A stretch of 64,000 nucleotides of DNA, from positions 3,534,001-3,598,000 of the forward strand of contig NZ_CP070961.1 in NCBI RefSeq assembly GCF_017086465.1, in the 5' to 3' direction. Below the pieces are notes generated by a model. That model made no database searches and was not told the origin of the DNA. It saw only the letters and a program-made list of their open reading frames with translations. This document shows positions 36,259 through 44,993 of the stretch, piece by piece. This DNA comes from Nocardioides sp. zg-1228 (GTDB taxonomy: Bacteria > Actinomycetota > Actinomycetes > Propionibacteriales > Nocardioidaceae). Positions within the stretch are counted from its first letter, which is position 1. Every line of letters starts with the position of its first letter. The position numbers and the translations under genes were made by a program.

Positions 36259-36276
36259 GGTGAACGCGCGGTGAAC
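36259..36276 (-). promoter_or_regulatory. PHO box of the pst operon
   Basis: On the minus strand two GTTCACC cores (36270-36276 and 36259-36265) occur exactly 11 bp apart, the classical PhoP direct-repeat arrangement of actinobacteria. They lie about 80 bp upstream of the pstS start. No phoR-phoP genes are in the window. Confidence 0.8.
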
Positions 36277-36295
36277 TCGGCCGGACCGGTTGGCG

Positions 36296-37162
36296 TCAGG
36301 GCTGCACGAGCTGCGACGCCACGACCCGGCCCTCGCGGTGGTGGGCGATGAGCATCGCACCGGGCTCGAGGGTGACGTCGGGCACCTCGAGCGCGTCGAG
36401 CACGGTCGGCAGCACCGGCCGGTGGGTGCAGAGCACCGCGCCCCCTCCGTCGACGTCGTCATCGAGGAGGGCGTCGACGAGGTCCACGACGGCCTCGACC
36501 GTGGCGTCCTCCTCGCTCAGCTCGTCGTGGAGCACGACGGGGCAGCCCGCCACGTCGGCGTACGGCGCCACCGTCTGCACGCAGCGGGTGCTGGAGGAGG
36601 AGTGGACGGCCGTCACGCCGAAGGCGGCGAGCAGGGGCACGAGCCGCTGCGCCTGGGACTCGCCGAGCTGGACGAGTGGGCGGAGCCGGTCGTCCTTCGT
36701 CCACCCGCCGCGCGCGCGGGCCTTGCCGTGGCGCAGCACGACCAGCGGGCGGGTGCGGCGCCGCAGCGGGTGCGCCTCGTCGAGGGTGTCGCGGTCGTAG
36801 GGGTAGGTCAGCCGGTCGCGGGCGGCCTGCCGGTCCACCCACTCCACGGCGTCGATCTCGTCGTTGGCGCGGTAGCCGGCGACGTCGTCGCTCCCCACCG
36901 CCCGCGCGGTCCAGTAGTCCACGGACTTCCATCGACCAGTGGACATCCGGTAGCGCTGCCGGGGCAGCGCGGGCCCGAGGCACACGTCGAGGCCGGTCTC
37001 CTCGGCGACCTCGCGCACGGCCGCGGTGACGGCGTGCTCGCCGGGGTCGAGCTTGCCCTTGGGGAAGGACCAGTCGTCGTACTTGGGACGGTGCACCAGC
37101 AGCACCTCGCCACCCTTGCGGGTCACCACGGCTCCGGCAGCGCGCACGTCGCGGGACTCCAT
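36296..37162 (-). CDS. Nudix hydrolase fused to histidine phosphatase (MutT1-like)
   Basis: The 288-residue protein joins two domains. Residues about 5-135 are a Nudix domain with the box GKLDPGEHAVTAAVREVAEETGLDV. Residues about 140-285 are a histidine phosphatase domain with the catalytic LRHGKARARGGW and a second histidine in LCTHRPVLP. This architecture is that of mycobacterial MutT1, which cleans oxidised nucleotides and diadenosine polyphosphates. Homologues often lie near pst and ppk genes in actinobacteria, as here. Whether it acts on nucleotide or inositol-type phosphates is not determined by sequence. Confidence 0.92.
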   Translation of the reverse strand: MESRDVRAAGAVVTRKGGEVLLVHRPKYDDWSFPKGKLDPGEHAVTAAVREVAEETGLDVCLGPALPRQRYRMSTGRWKSVDYWTARAVGSDDVAGYRANDEIDAVEWVDRQAARDRLTYPYDRDTLDEAHPLRRRTRPLVVLRHGKARARGGWTKDDRLRPLVQLGESQAQRLVPLLAAFGVTAVHSSSSTRCVQTVAPYADVAGCPVVLHDELSEEDATVEAVVDLVDALLDDDVDGGGAVLCTHRPVLPTVLDALEVPDVTLEPGAMLIAHHREGRVVASQLVQP

Positions 37163-37230
37163 GCCAGTAGTCTCACACCCACCGCGACCCGCGAGGAGTG
37201 CTGCGCCGCCTCTCGCGCCGCGCGAGGTGC

Positions 37231-37392
37231 TCAGTCCTGCGGCTTGCGGGGGGTGACCCCGAGGATGCGGTCGATCTCGTCCTGCGAGAGGTGCTCGTCG
37301 GCCTCGCTGGCGGCGATGATCAGCGTGGTCGTGAGCTCGACCTCGCCGAGGAGGTCACCGTCCTCGAGGGTCACGTCGAACTGGTCGTGCAT
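37231..37392 (-). CDS. Small acidic protein of unknown function (53 residues)
   Basis: The frame starts at ATG 37392 behind a good GGAGGGTG site and ends at TGA 37231. The peptide is acidic, with a beta-like first half (FDVTLEDGDLLGEVELTTTL) and a helical second half (SEADEHLSQDEIDRILGV). Codon third positions are strongly GC, as expected of real genes here. No family was recognised, but the amphipathic LSQDEIDRILGV segment suggests a conserved short actinobacterial protein. It is transcribed in the same direction as the Nudix-phosphatase gene, 68 bp upstream of it. Confidence 0.72.
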   Translation of the reverse strand: MHDQFDVTLEDGDLLGEVELTTTLIIAASEADEHLSQDEIDRILGVTPRKPQD

Positions 37393-37517
37393 CCGTCACC
37401 CTCCTGACTCCCCTGACGGCACATCTGGCTCGCGTCGACTCTAGTGTTCGTGACAAGTGTGGCGGACTCCCGGGCGCCGCACATGACCCGAATGTGTCAA
37501 GTGTGCCCGCAAAACGG

Positions 37518-37553
37518 CTCTGGCCCCACCCCGCTAAGGGGGAGGGGCCAGAG
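37518..37553 (-). terminator. Terminator of the cold-shock gene
   Basis: A 10-bp perfect stem (37518-37527 with 37544-37553) with further C-G pairing inside lies 36 bp after the csp stop. In the direction of transcription it is followed by GTTTTGC. Confidence 0.8.
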
Positions 37554-37589
37554 TCGGATCAGATCTGGAACAGGTCCAGCGTCAGCCGA

Positions 37590-37793
37590 TCAGAGCGGAC
37601 GGACGTTCTCCGCCTGGGGGCCCTTGGGACCCTGGGTGACGTCGAACTCGACCTTCTGGTTCTCGTCCAGCGACTTGTAGCCGTTGGACTGGATGGCCGA
37701 GTAGTGCACGAACACGTCGTCGCCGCCGTCCTCCTGCGCGATGAAGCCGAAACCCTTCTCGGCGTTGAACCACTTCACGGTGCCTTGAGCCAT
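37590..37793 (-). CDS. Cold-shock protein, CspA family
   Basis: The 67-residue single OB-fold protein carries both RNP motifs: KGFGFIAQ and DVFVHYSAI. It begins [14 protein letters not shown]. CspA proteins bind single-stranded RNA and DNA and act as RNA chaperones. A AGGAGT site precedes the ATG. It is monocistronic, with its own terminator. The long upstream region suggests a structured leader. Confidence 0.97.
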   Translation of the reverse strand: MAQGTVKWFNAEKGFGFIAQEDGGDDVFVHYSAIQSNGYKSLDENQKVEFDVTQGPKGPQAENVRPL

Positions 37794-38078
37794 GTGCTCG
37801 GTACTCCTGTTTATCGGAACGAGAAGCCGTCGCTTCGACGGCCCCGCAGCAAGTGCGGTGACACGTCGCTCCGACTTACAAGCTGGAAGGGCCCGAAGAG
37901 GGAAACGCCGTTGGATCACAAACTCCGCGGGCGTCAACCTGCTGGAACTTGCACCTGTTGCACGACAGACACTACCAAGAAATCCCGCGACGTCACCGGT
38001 CCGAAGGGACCTGTTGACGAACATCCGGCGAACGGGCCTGCCGACCGGCCCCTCGACACGCCCTGACACCATCGCGAG
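37794..38078 (-). promoter_or_regulatory. Leader and promoter region of csp (divergent from M81 peptidase gene)
   Basis: This 285-bp region has no gene. It is AT-richer than its surroundings. A TAGTGT hexamer with a GTGACG-like element 16 bp upstream, near 37965-37995 on the minus strand, could be a promoter, giving a leader of about 180 nt. Long leaders are usual for cold-shock genes. The promoter call is tentative. Confidence 0.35.
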
Positions 38079-39605
38079 GTGACCACCGACGCGGTCCTCC
38101 CGGACCTCCCCCGCGTGGCCGTCTGCGGCATCAGCCTCGAGGCGTCCACCTTCTCCCCCGCTCTCACCACCGCTGCGATGCTCGCTCCCCGCCGCGGCCG
38201 CGAGGTGCTCGACGCCTGGCCGTTCTGGGCGGCCGGCGGCGCGCTCGCCGACCGGGCGGAGTGGATCGGCATCCTGCAGGCCCGCAGCATCGCGGGCGGC
38301 GCGATCCCGGCCGACGACTACGCCCAGCTCAAGGCCGAGGTCCTCGCCGGGCTCGTCGCCGCGGTGGGCGAGGCGCCGCTCGACGGCGTCGTCCTCGACA
38401 TGCACGGCGCCGCGAGCGTCGTCGGCCTCGACGACATGGAGGGCGACCTCGCGGTGGCCGTGCGGGCCGTGGTGGGCCCCGACTGCCTCATCAGCAGCGG
38501 GATGGACCTGCACGGCAACGTCTCGCGCACCCTCGCCGAGACCGTCGACCTGCTGACGACCTACCGGACCGCACCCCACGTGGACTGGCAGGAGACCAAG
38601 GAGCGCGCCGCGCGCAACCTCCTCGACCGCCTCGCGCTGCCGTCGGGACGCCGCCGCCCGGCGAAGGCCTGGGTGCCCGTGCCCATCCTCCTGCCGGGCG
38701 AGATGACCAGCACCCGCCAGGAGCCCGCGACGAGCCTCTACGCGCGCGTGCCGGAGATCGAGGCGCTCGACGGGATCCTCGACGCCGGCATCTGGATCGG
38801 CTACCCGTGGGCCGACGAGCCGCGCAACGGCGCGGTCGTGATGGTGCTCGGCGACGACGCCGCCCTGGCGATGGCCGAGGCGAGCGCACTCGCGAGCGAG
38901 CTGTGGGAGCGACGCGAGGAGTTCGGCTTCGTCGCCCCGACCGGCACGCTGGCCGAGGTGCTGGCGGCCGCGATCGCCTCCGCCGAGGCGCCCTATGTCA
39001 TCTCCGACTCGGGCGACAACCCGACCGCGGGCGGCGCCGGCGACGTCACGTGGACGCTCGCCCGGCTGCTCGAGAGCGAGGGGCTGCTCGCGAGCGGCAA
39101 GCGCGCGATCTACGCCTCCATCCCCGACGCGACCGGCGCGCTCGCGGCCGCGGAGGCCGGCGTCGGGGCCGACGTACGCCTCACCGTGGGAGCACGCGTC
39201 GACGCGCGGCCCGAGCCGCCGGTGGAGGTGTCGGGACGGGTGGTCGCCGTCGTGCCGTCCGAGGACAACCTCGAGGTCGTGGTGCGCACCCCCGCCGTGG
39301 ACGTGGTCGTGACCCGCCGGCGCAGGCCCTACCACCTCGAGTCCGACTTCACCCGGCTCGGCCTGGACCCCCGGGGCGCCGACATCGTGGTGGTCAAGAT
39401 CGGCTACCTCGAGCCGGAGCTGTTCGACCTGGCCGCCGACTGGATGCTCGCGCTCACCCCGGGAGGGGTCGACCAAGACCTCGTGCGGCTCGGCCACCGG
39501 CGGGTCCGGCGCCCGATCTTCCCCCTCGACGACGTCTCGGACGTCGACCCCCTCGCGGAGGCCGAGCTCTTCCCCGGCGACACCGGCTCAGCGACCCAGG
39601 GCTGA
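38079..39605 (+). CDS. M81-family metallopeptidase (MlrC-like)
   Basis: The 508-residue protein matches the M81 family, whose type member degrades linearised microcystin. Metal ligands and conserved parts are [29 protein letters not shown] and [18 protein letters not shown]-terminal MlrC and C-terminal MlrC_C domains both appear present. Most family members act on unknown small peptides. A GTG start gives a plausible N terminus. The last 18 bp overlap the tail of convergent cutC. Neighbouring racemase and CutC genes suggest a catabolic cluster, but no pathway is clear. Confidence 0.88.
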   Translation: MTTDAVLPDLPRVAVCGISLEASTFSPALTTAAMLAPRRGREVLDAWPFWAAGGALADRAEWIGILQARSIAGGAIPADDYAQLKAEVLAGLVAAVGEAPLDGVVLDMHGAASVVGLDDMEGDLAVAVRAVVGPDCLISSGMDLHGNVSRTLAETVDLLTTYRTAPHVDWQETKERAARNLLDRLALPSGRRRPAKAWVPVPILLPGEMTSTRQEPATSLYARVPEIEALDGILDAGIWIGYPWADEPRNGAVVMVLGDDAALAMAEASALASELWERREEFGFVAPTGTLAEVLAAAIASAEAPYVISDSGDNPTAGGAGDVTWTLARLLESEGLLASGKRAIYASIPDATGALAAAEAGVGADVRLTVGARVDARPEPPVEVSGRVVAVVPSEDNLEVVVRTPAVDVVVTRRRRPYHLESDFTRLGLDPRGADIVVVKIGYLEPELFDLAADWMLALTPGGVDQDLVRLGHRRVRRPIFPLDDVSDVDPLAEAELFPGDTGSATQG

Positions 39606-40316
39606 CAGCACCTCCGCGACCACGGCGGCGCTCGTCACGCTGCGCGGAGCCTCGTCGTAGCCCGGCGACACGCCGGCGCGGGCGACCGGCGCGGCCGCCC
39701 GCAGGTGCACCTCGCGGGCGCCGGTCTCGGCGACGACGCGGGCCACGTTGTCCGGGCGCACGCCTCCGCCGACGGCGATGCGGACCTCGTCGCCGCCCCG
39801 CCGGACCAGCTCGGCGAGCTCGGTCAGGTGGTCGAGCGCGGGCCCGGGTCCACCGGCCGTGAGCACCCGGGTGATGCCGAGGTCGGCGAGCAGCGCCAGC
39901 GCGGACAGCCGGTCGGGCACGGAGTCGAAGGCCTTGTGGAAGGTGACCGGTGCGTCCCCGCAGGCCGCGACCAGGCGGCGTACGGCCGCCGCGGCGACGG
40001 TGCCGTCTGGCTCGAGCGTGCCGAGGACGAACCCGAGGCGAACCGACTCCTCCAGCGCGGCGCGGGTGGCCTCGATGTCGGCCACCATCACGTCGACCTC
40101 GGCCGCGGAGTGGACGAAGTCACCGGGTCGCGCGCGCACCAGCACCCGCACGTCCAGGTCGGCGGCCGAGGCCGCGCTGTGCCGGACGAACCCGAGGGTC
40201 GGAGTGGTGCCGCCCTCGGCCAGCCCGGCGCACACCTCCACGGCGTCCGCGCCCGCAGCGGCCGCGATCCCGGCGCCCCCGACGTCCTCCAGGCAGATCT
40301 CGACGAGGGCGTCCAC
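39588..40316 (-). CDS. cutC: CutC family TIM-barrel protein
   Basis: The 242-residue protein matches CutC (LVEICLEDVGGAGIAAAAGADAVEVCAGLAEGGTTPT, FHKAFDSVPD, RVLTAGG, IAVGGGVRPDNV). CutC was linked to copper homeostasis in E. coli, but a general copper role is disputed and the enzymatic activity of the barrel is unknown. It is convergent with the M81 gene with an 18-bp overlap of coding ends and divergent from the racemase gene. Confidence 0.9.
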   Translation of the reverse strand: MDALVEICLEDVGGAGIAAAAGADAVEVCAGLAEGGTTPTLGFVRHSAASAADLDVRVLVRARPGDFVHSAAEVDVMVADIEATRAALEESVRLGFVLGTLEPDGTVAAAAVRRLVAACGDAPVTFHKAFDSVPDRLSALALLADLGITRVLTAGGPGPALDHLTELAELVRRGGDEVRIAVGGGVRPDNVARVVAETGAREVHLRAAAPVARAGVSPGYDEAPRSVTSAAVVAEVLSALGR

Positions 40317-40417
40317 GGGGCCACGGTAGGCGCTCGGGACGTCCGTCCCAGTCGGACCCCAGCGACGCGAGTCATGATGGACGTCTGGGGTGTGCCCGGA
40401 CGAGAGGGGGCTGAGCC

Positions 40418-41188
40418 GTGTTCCACATCGGCGTCCTCGCTCCGCGCCTGCACAGCGCCGCCGAGATGTTGCGCCGGATCGACGAGGTCAGCGCCTCCCA
40501 CCCGGACGGCCACCAGCAGCCGGAGCTGAGCCTGGTCTGGCAGCCGCTGGCGGGCGGCGCCGACGCGTGGCAGCGCAACGACCCCGACACCGTGCGCACC
40601 CAGCTCGCGCTCGGCGCCACCCGGCTGCGGGAGGCGGGCGCCCACTTCTTCGTCTGCCCCGACGACACGGCGTACGCCCCGCTCGACGAGCCCGGCGCCG
40701 ACCTCGCCCTGCCCGGACTCCACGCGGCCTCGGTGGTGGCCGCCGAGGCGCAGCGACACGGGTACGCCAGGGTCGGCGTGCTCGGCACCCGCTGGACGCT
40801 GGAGTGGCGCCGCTACGCCGACGAGCTCGAGCCGATGGGCATCGCCGCCGTGCCGCTCGCACTGACCGACCAGACGACCTTGCACTCCATCGTCTTCGAC
40901 GAGCTCGTGCACGGGAGGACCTCGCTGCGCTCGCGCGACGTCGTGCTCGAGCTCATCGACGGACTGCGACTGCACCGCTGCCAGGCGGTGGTCCTCGGCT
41001 GCTCCGAGCTGGGGGCACTGGTCACGCCCGCCGTCTCCCCGCTGCCGCTCCTCGACACGACCCGGCTGCTGGCCGACGCCGCCACCGCGGTCGCCGTGGG
41101 CGACGCACCGCTGCCGCACTGGCGCGGCGGCCCGGGCGAGCCGGCACCCGGGACCACCTCCCCCGACGTCCGCACCGCCACGCGCTGA
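40418..41188 (+). CDS. Aspartate/glutamate racemase family protein
   Basis: The 256-residue protein has the Asp/Glu racemase fold. The second catalytic cysteine is in VVLGCSELGALV near residue 193. The first is in FFVCPDDTAY near 87, where the family usually has CNT; the spacing is changed. The C-terminal 35 residues are proline, glycine and threonine rich. The enzyme may racemise or act as a hydantoin or related isomerase; substrate is open. The start is GTG with a GAGGGGG site. A strong terminator follows. Confidence 0.82.
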   Translation: MFHIGVLAPRLHSAAEMLRRIDEVSASHPDGHQQPELSLVWQPLAGGADAWQRNDPDTVRTQLALGATRLREAGAHFFVCPDDTAYAPLDEPGADLALPGLHAASVVAAEAQRHGYARVGVLGTRWTLEWRRYADELEPMGIAAVPLALTDQTTLHSIVFDELVHGRTSLRSRDVVLELIDGLRLHRCQAVVLGCSELGALVTPAVSPLPLLDTTRLLADAATAVAVGDAPLPHWRGGPGEPAPGTTSPDVRTATR

Positions 41189-41220
41189 CGCGCGCCGACA
41201 CGCGCCGACGCGCGCCGACA

Positions 41221-41262
41221 CGTGGAATGGGGGCTCCCGGAGACCGGGAACCCCCATCCACG
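41221..41262. terminator. Bidirectional terminator between racemase and peptide-binding lipoprotein genes
   Basis: A stem of about 19 bp with one bulge and one mismatch (41221-41240 with 41244-41262) lies between two convergent genes, 33 bp after one stop and 11 bp from the other. Imperfect CGCGCCGACA repeats occupy 41190-41220 just before it. Confidence 0.8.
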
Positions 41263-41272
41263 CGCGCCAGGA

Positions 41273-43042
41273 TCACTGCATGACGAACAGGTCCTTGTAG
41301 TTCGGCGCGCCGATCGAGCCATCGCCCGTCGGATTGCCGACCTTGGTGCCGAACACGAACAGGTCGTTGCGGTAGGCGGTCGGGATGATCGGGAAGTACT
41401 CCGTCATGATCTTCTCGTCCAGGTCGCCCCACGCGTCAGCCTGCTCGTCGAGCGGCAGCGTGTTGATGCGGTCCATCTCCTCGTCGACCGACTCCTCGGA
41501 GAAGTAGGCGGTGTTGTAGACCGCGCCGGTCCGGGCGAGCGAGGGCAGGACCGTGGAGCCTGACGGCCAGTCCGAGCACCAGTTGACGCCCCGGAAGTTG
41601 AGCTTCTTGTTGACCTTGTTGTCGGGGTCGAGCCAGATGTTGTAGGGCGACTCCTGCACCGGGATCGCCTTGACCGAGAAGCCGGCGGCCTCGAAGCCCT
41701 TGGTGGTCTGGTCCTGGGCCGCCTTGGCCAGCGGGTCGACCTCGTAGTAGATCATGGTGATCGGGTAGGGGGTCTCGACACCGGCCTCCTCCAGGAGGGC
41801 CTTGGCCTTCTCCGGGTCGTAGGTGATCTGCTCACCGTCGACCTGGAAGTCCTTCTTGCCGGCCATCCCGGGCGGCATCAGCGAGTTGGCCGGGACGCGG
41901 GTGACACCGGGCACCTCGCCGCTGGCGATCCACACGTCCTCGTAGGGGTAGGCGTAGGCGAGCGCCTTGCGGACCTCGATCTCGGGGATCTTGGTGTAGT
42001 CCGGGGTCAGCGTGGAGACGCACTGCGAGGTCTGCTGGACCAGGCGGTCACCGAGCTGGTCGTTGGCGTCGTTGTACTTGTCCGAGCCGAGCGCGGTGGC
42101 CACGGCCGTCTGGCTGTCGGCGTTGTCGGAGAGCATGATCTCGTCGACCTTGGCCTGGTCCTGGTTGAACTTGAAGACGAACCCGTCGGCGTACTGGTGA
42201 CGACCCGGGTCGGAGTCAGCAGCCCACTGGTCGTTCTTCACCACGACCAGCTCCTCGTTGGGCTTGAAGCTCTCGATCTTGTAGGGACCGTTGGACAGCG
42301 GCTTGGTGCCGTAGTTCGGCGGCTCGGAGGCGTCGCCGAGGGGCGCGGGGCCCATCGCCATGAACGCGCCCCAGTAGTCCATGTCCGGGAACGGCTGCGA
42401 CATCGAGATGGTGATGTCCTGGCCGTCGACCGCGATCCCGTCCCACTCCTTGCAGTCCGGGTCCTTGGCCGTGTAGGGACCCGCGTAGTCCTCGGCACCC
42501 GCGAAGTAGGTCTTGGAGTACTCGGTGCCCGGACCGGACGGGAACGCCTCGGAGTCGAGCGAGCGGCAGATGCCGAACGCGACCTCCTCGGCCGTGACGG
42601 GCTTGCCGTCCTCCCACGTCGCGTCGTCACGGATGGTGAAGGTCCACTCCGTGTAGTCGTCGTTGGGGGTGCCCAGGTCGGTGGCGAGGTCGGGCACCAG
42701 CACGGGCTGGCCGTTCTCGTCACGGATGTACTGGGTCAGCGAGCGGCTCGTGAGCGCCTGCTGGATGGAGTTGCCGGTCACCGACCAACCACCGGTCGGG
42801 TCGAGCGAGTTGGGCCCGGGATCGCCAGGCAGGTAGACCGTGATCGTCCCGCCCGCCGACGCTCCTTCGACCTCGGCAGCGGGGCCCTGGCGCTCGGGGT
42901 CCTTCGTCCCACCTCCCTGCTCGCTGAAGTCCCTCTCGGTCCCCGACCCGGACTCACCGTCGTCCGACGACCCGCCACCGCAGGCGGCGAGCGTCAGTAG
43001 GGCAGCACCGGCAACGAGCGCGAGCGGCTTGTTCCGCTTCAT
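41273..43042 (-). CDS. Oligopeptide-binding lipoprotein (ABC family 5)
   Basis: The 589-residue protein has a lipobox LAAC (Cys21), an acidic linker, and the SBP_bac_5 fold with YTEWTFTIRDDATWEDGKPVTAEEVAFGICRSLD and SNGPYKIESFKPNEELVVVKND. It should bind peptides or similar ligands outside the membrane. No permease or ATPase gene is adjacent, so it either serves a transporter encoded elsewhere or acts in sensing. It is transcribed in the same direction as the upstream SARP gene, 59 bp away, which could be one unit. Confidence 0.9.
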   Translation of the reverse strand: MKRNKPLALVAGAALLTLAACGGGSSDDGESGSGTERDFSEQGGGTKDPERQGPAAEVEGASAGGTITVYLPGDPGPNSLDPTGGWSVTGNSIQQALTSRSLTQYIRDENGQPVLVPDLATDLGTPNDDYTEWTFTIRDDATWEDGKPVTAEEVAFGICRSLDSEAFPSGPGTEYSKTYFAGAEDYAGPYTAKDPDCKEWDGIAVDGQDITISMSQPFPDMDYWGAFMAMGPAPLGDASEPPNYGTKPLSNGPYKIESFKPNEELVVVKNDQWAADSDPGRHQYADGFVFKFNQDQAKVDEIMLSDNADSQTAVATALGSDKYNDANDQLGDRLVQQTSQCVSTLTPDYTKIPEIEVRKALAYAYPYEDVWIASGEVPGVTRVPANSLMPPGMAGKKDFQVDGEQITYDPEKAKALLEEAGVETPYPITMIYYEVDPLAKAAQDQTTKGFEAAGFSVKAIPVQESPYNIWLDPDNKVNKKLNFRGVNWCSDWPSGSTVLPSLARTGAVYNTAYFSEESVDEEMDRINTLPLDEQADAWGDLDEKIMTEYFPIIPTAYRNDLFVFGTKVGNPTGDGSIGAPNYKDLFVMQ

Positions 43043-43101
43043 CCTGTCCAGCCTTTCGTCCTCGAGTTGGCCGGGAAGTGTCCTCGGCCCTCTCCAGGAC
43101 G

Positions 43102-44286
43102 CTAGGCGGGGAAGGTCCGCCCGCGACGGCGGTGATCGTCACGAAACGGTGACCGTTGGGCCGGGTCGGTAACGGAGGGGTCACGGTGCGCCGGGCGGCG
43201 TCCGACGCCCGGGTGCTGCCCCGGACCGTCGTCGACGACCACCACCACGACCGGCTGGCGGCAGCACCCGTCGTGGGTGCACGCCCCGGCGTCACCGACG
43301 CTCGCCCGTCCCGGCGCGGTGAGGGGCCCGCGCGCGCGGCGGACCAGCTCGTCCGCGAGGCGATGGTCCTGCTCGTCACCGCCGTCGAGGACCACCACGG
43401 CACGGTGCGCCCGCGACTCGTCGCGAGCGACGCCGCGGTCGAGGCCGAGGACGGCGGGGTGGTGGAGCAGGACGTCGGCCTGCATCGCGGCGAGCGCCGG
43501 CGTGGGGTCGACACCCAGCTCGTCGGCGAGCCGGCTCCGCAGCGTGGCCAGCACCGCGAGCCCCTCCGCCTGACGGCCGTCGCGGACGAGAGCGACGGCC
43601 CAGAGCCCCCAGAGGCGTTCGCGCAGGGGGTGCCGTCCGGCCAGGTCCTCGAGCGCCGCGGCCGCGCTGGACGGGCGGTCGAGGGACAGGTCGATGACGG
43701 CCCGGGCGACCCGCGCCTCGAGGCGCAGCTGCTCGAGCCGGTGTCGCTCCGCGACCGCCGCTGGCAGCTCGCCGAGGTCGGCGTAGGCCTCGCCGCGCCA
43801 CAGCCGCAGCGCGGCGGTGAGCCCCGCCCGCCGGGCCTCGGCGGCCTCGACGCCCGGCCCGACCGGGAGGTCCGGGAGCAGCGCCGGTCGCATCGGGTCG
43901 GGCAGGCGGCGCAGCCGCTCCCGCGCGGAGCGTACGGCCGCCTGGAACCGCTCGACGTCGACCTGCTCCGGGTGCACGGCGAGCCGGTAGCCGCTCGCCT
44001 CGTGCACGAGCAGCGACGAGGCGGCCCGTGGCCGCCGGCCGGGCTCGAGCAGGCGACGCAGGCCGGCGACGTAGCCCTGCAGCGTGTTGGCGGCACCGGG
44101 CGGAGGGGCGCCCTCCCACAGGGCGTCGATGATCCGCTCGGCGGCGACCGGCCGGCCGCGCTCGAGCACGAGCAGGGCCAGGAGGCTGCGCAGCCGTCGC
44201 GCGCCCATGGCCACCGGGACGTCGCCGACCCGGGCCGCGCTGGGGCCCAGCACGTCGATCCCGACCTGCGCAGCCAGCATGACCAT
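43102..44286 (-). CDS. SARP/BTAD-domain transcriptional regulator
   Basis: The 394-residue protein has an N-terminal OmpR-like winged helix (AMGARRLRSLLALLVLERGRPVAAERIIDALWEGAPPPGAANTLQGYVAGLRRLLEP) and a bacterial transcriptional activation domain (YRLAVHPEQVDVERFQAAVRSARE, ARVARAVIDLSLDRPSSAAAALEDLAGRHPLRERLWGLW, LADELGVDPTPAL). SARPs activate secondary-metabolite or stress genes. The final 110 residues, after VLGLDRGVAR, are low-complexity and arginine rich with a THDGCC stretch, unlike known SARPs. Two adjacent ATGs allow starts at 44286 or 44280. Confidence 0.85.
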   Translation of the reverse strand: MVMLAAQVGIDVLGPSAARVGDVPVAMGARRLRSLLALLVLERGRPVAAERIIDALWEGAPPPGAANTLQGYVAGLRRLLEPGRRPRAASSLLVHEASGYRLAVHPEQVDVERFQAAVRSARERLRRLPDPMRPALLPDLPVGPGVEAAEARRAGLTAALRLWRGEAYADLGELPAAVAERHRLEQLRLEARVARAVIDLSLDRPSSAAAALEDLAGRHPLRERLWGLWAVALVRDGRQAEGLAVLATLRSRLADELGVDPTPALAAMQADVLLHHPAVLGLDRGVARDESRAHRAVVVLDGGDEQDHRLADELVRRARGPLTAPGRASVGDAGACTHDGCCRQPVVVVVVDDGPGQHPGVGRRPAHRDPSVTDPAQRSPFRDDHRRRGRTFPA

Positions 44287-44295
44287 CCCCCGCCT

Positions 44296-44324
44296 GTTAC
44301 CTCACGAGACGTTATGATGGTAAC
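44296..44324. promoter_or_regulatory. Operator-like inverted repeat around a -10 box between SARP and CGNR genes
   Basis: GTTACC (44296-44301) and GGTAAC (44319-44324) form an inverted repeat with 17 bp between. A near-perfect -10 hexamer TATGAT (44313-44318) lies inside it, directed towards the CGNR gene. This could allow one regulator to control both divergent genes. No good -35 was seen. Confidence 0.45.
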
Positions 44325-44369
44325 CACCTCGTCACGGGGTTTCGCGAGGACGAGACGCGGGAGGGCTGA

Positions 44370-44933
44370 GTGGACACCGATCGCCCGGCACCGGGAGCGC
44401 TGGAGGAGGTGCGCCACCTCCTCAACACCGACGACCGGTTCCATGGCATCGACCACGGCCAGGACGTCGGCTCCCTCAACCGCTTCCTCGCCCGCGCCGG
44501 CTCGGCCTACGCACCCCTCCCGGCCACCGCGGACCTCAGGCCCTACCGCGCCTTCCGCGACGTGGTGCGCGACCTGCTGCTCCGGCCCTCGCCCTCGACC
44601 CGATCGGCCTTCAACGACGTCGCCCGCCGCCATCCCGTGCGGGTCGAGGTGGGCGAGCACGCCGCGCGCCTGCGGTGGGCCCGCCCGTCGCGTCCGGCGG
44701 CGGTCGAGCGGATCGTCGGCGACGCCGTCGCGATCGTCCACGAGGCGATGCTGACCGGGCAGTGGGAGCACCTGCGCGAGTGCCAGCGCGATGACTGCCG
44801 GTGGATCTACTACGACCCCACCCCCACCCACGCGATGCGCTGGTGCAGCACCGACCCCTGCGGCAACGTGATGAAGGTGCGCGCCTACCGCGCCCGGCGG
44901 GCGGCCGACGGGCACCACGACCGCGCGCTCTGA
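44370..44933 (+). CDS. CGNR zinc-finger (ABATE-domain) regulator
   Basis: The 187-residue protein has an N-terminal helical ABATE-like domain and a C-terminal CGNR zinc finger: LRECQRDDCRWIYYDPTPTHAMRWCSTDPCGNVMKVRAYRARR in overall order, with four cysteines in the expected places. The eponymous CGNR reads CGNV here, a single-residue deviation. Members are thought to bind DNA, often as stress regulators. GTG start with a GGGAGGG site. It is divergent from the SARP gene and followed by tRNA-Lys. Confidence 0.87.
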   Translation: MDTDRPAPGALEEVRHLLNTDDRFHGIDHGQDVGSLNRFLARAGSAYAPLPATADLRPYRAFRDVVRDLLLRPSPSTRSAFNDVARRHPVRVEVGEHAARLRWARPSRPAAVERIVGDAVAIVHEAMLTGQWEHLRECQRDDCRWIYYDPTPTHAMRWCSTDPCGNVMKVRAYRARRAADGHHDRAL

Positions 44934-44993
44934 GAGGATCGCACCACGCGTGGGTCTGTCGGACGGTTCGCCGGACGCGGAGGCTCGCGCTCC

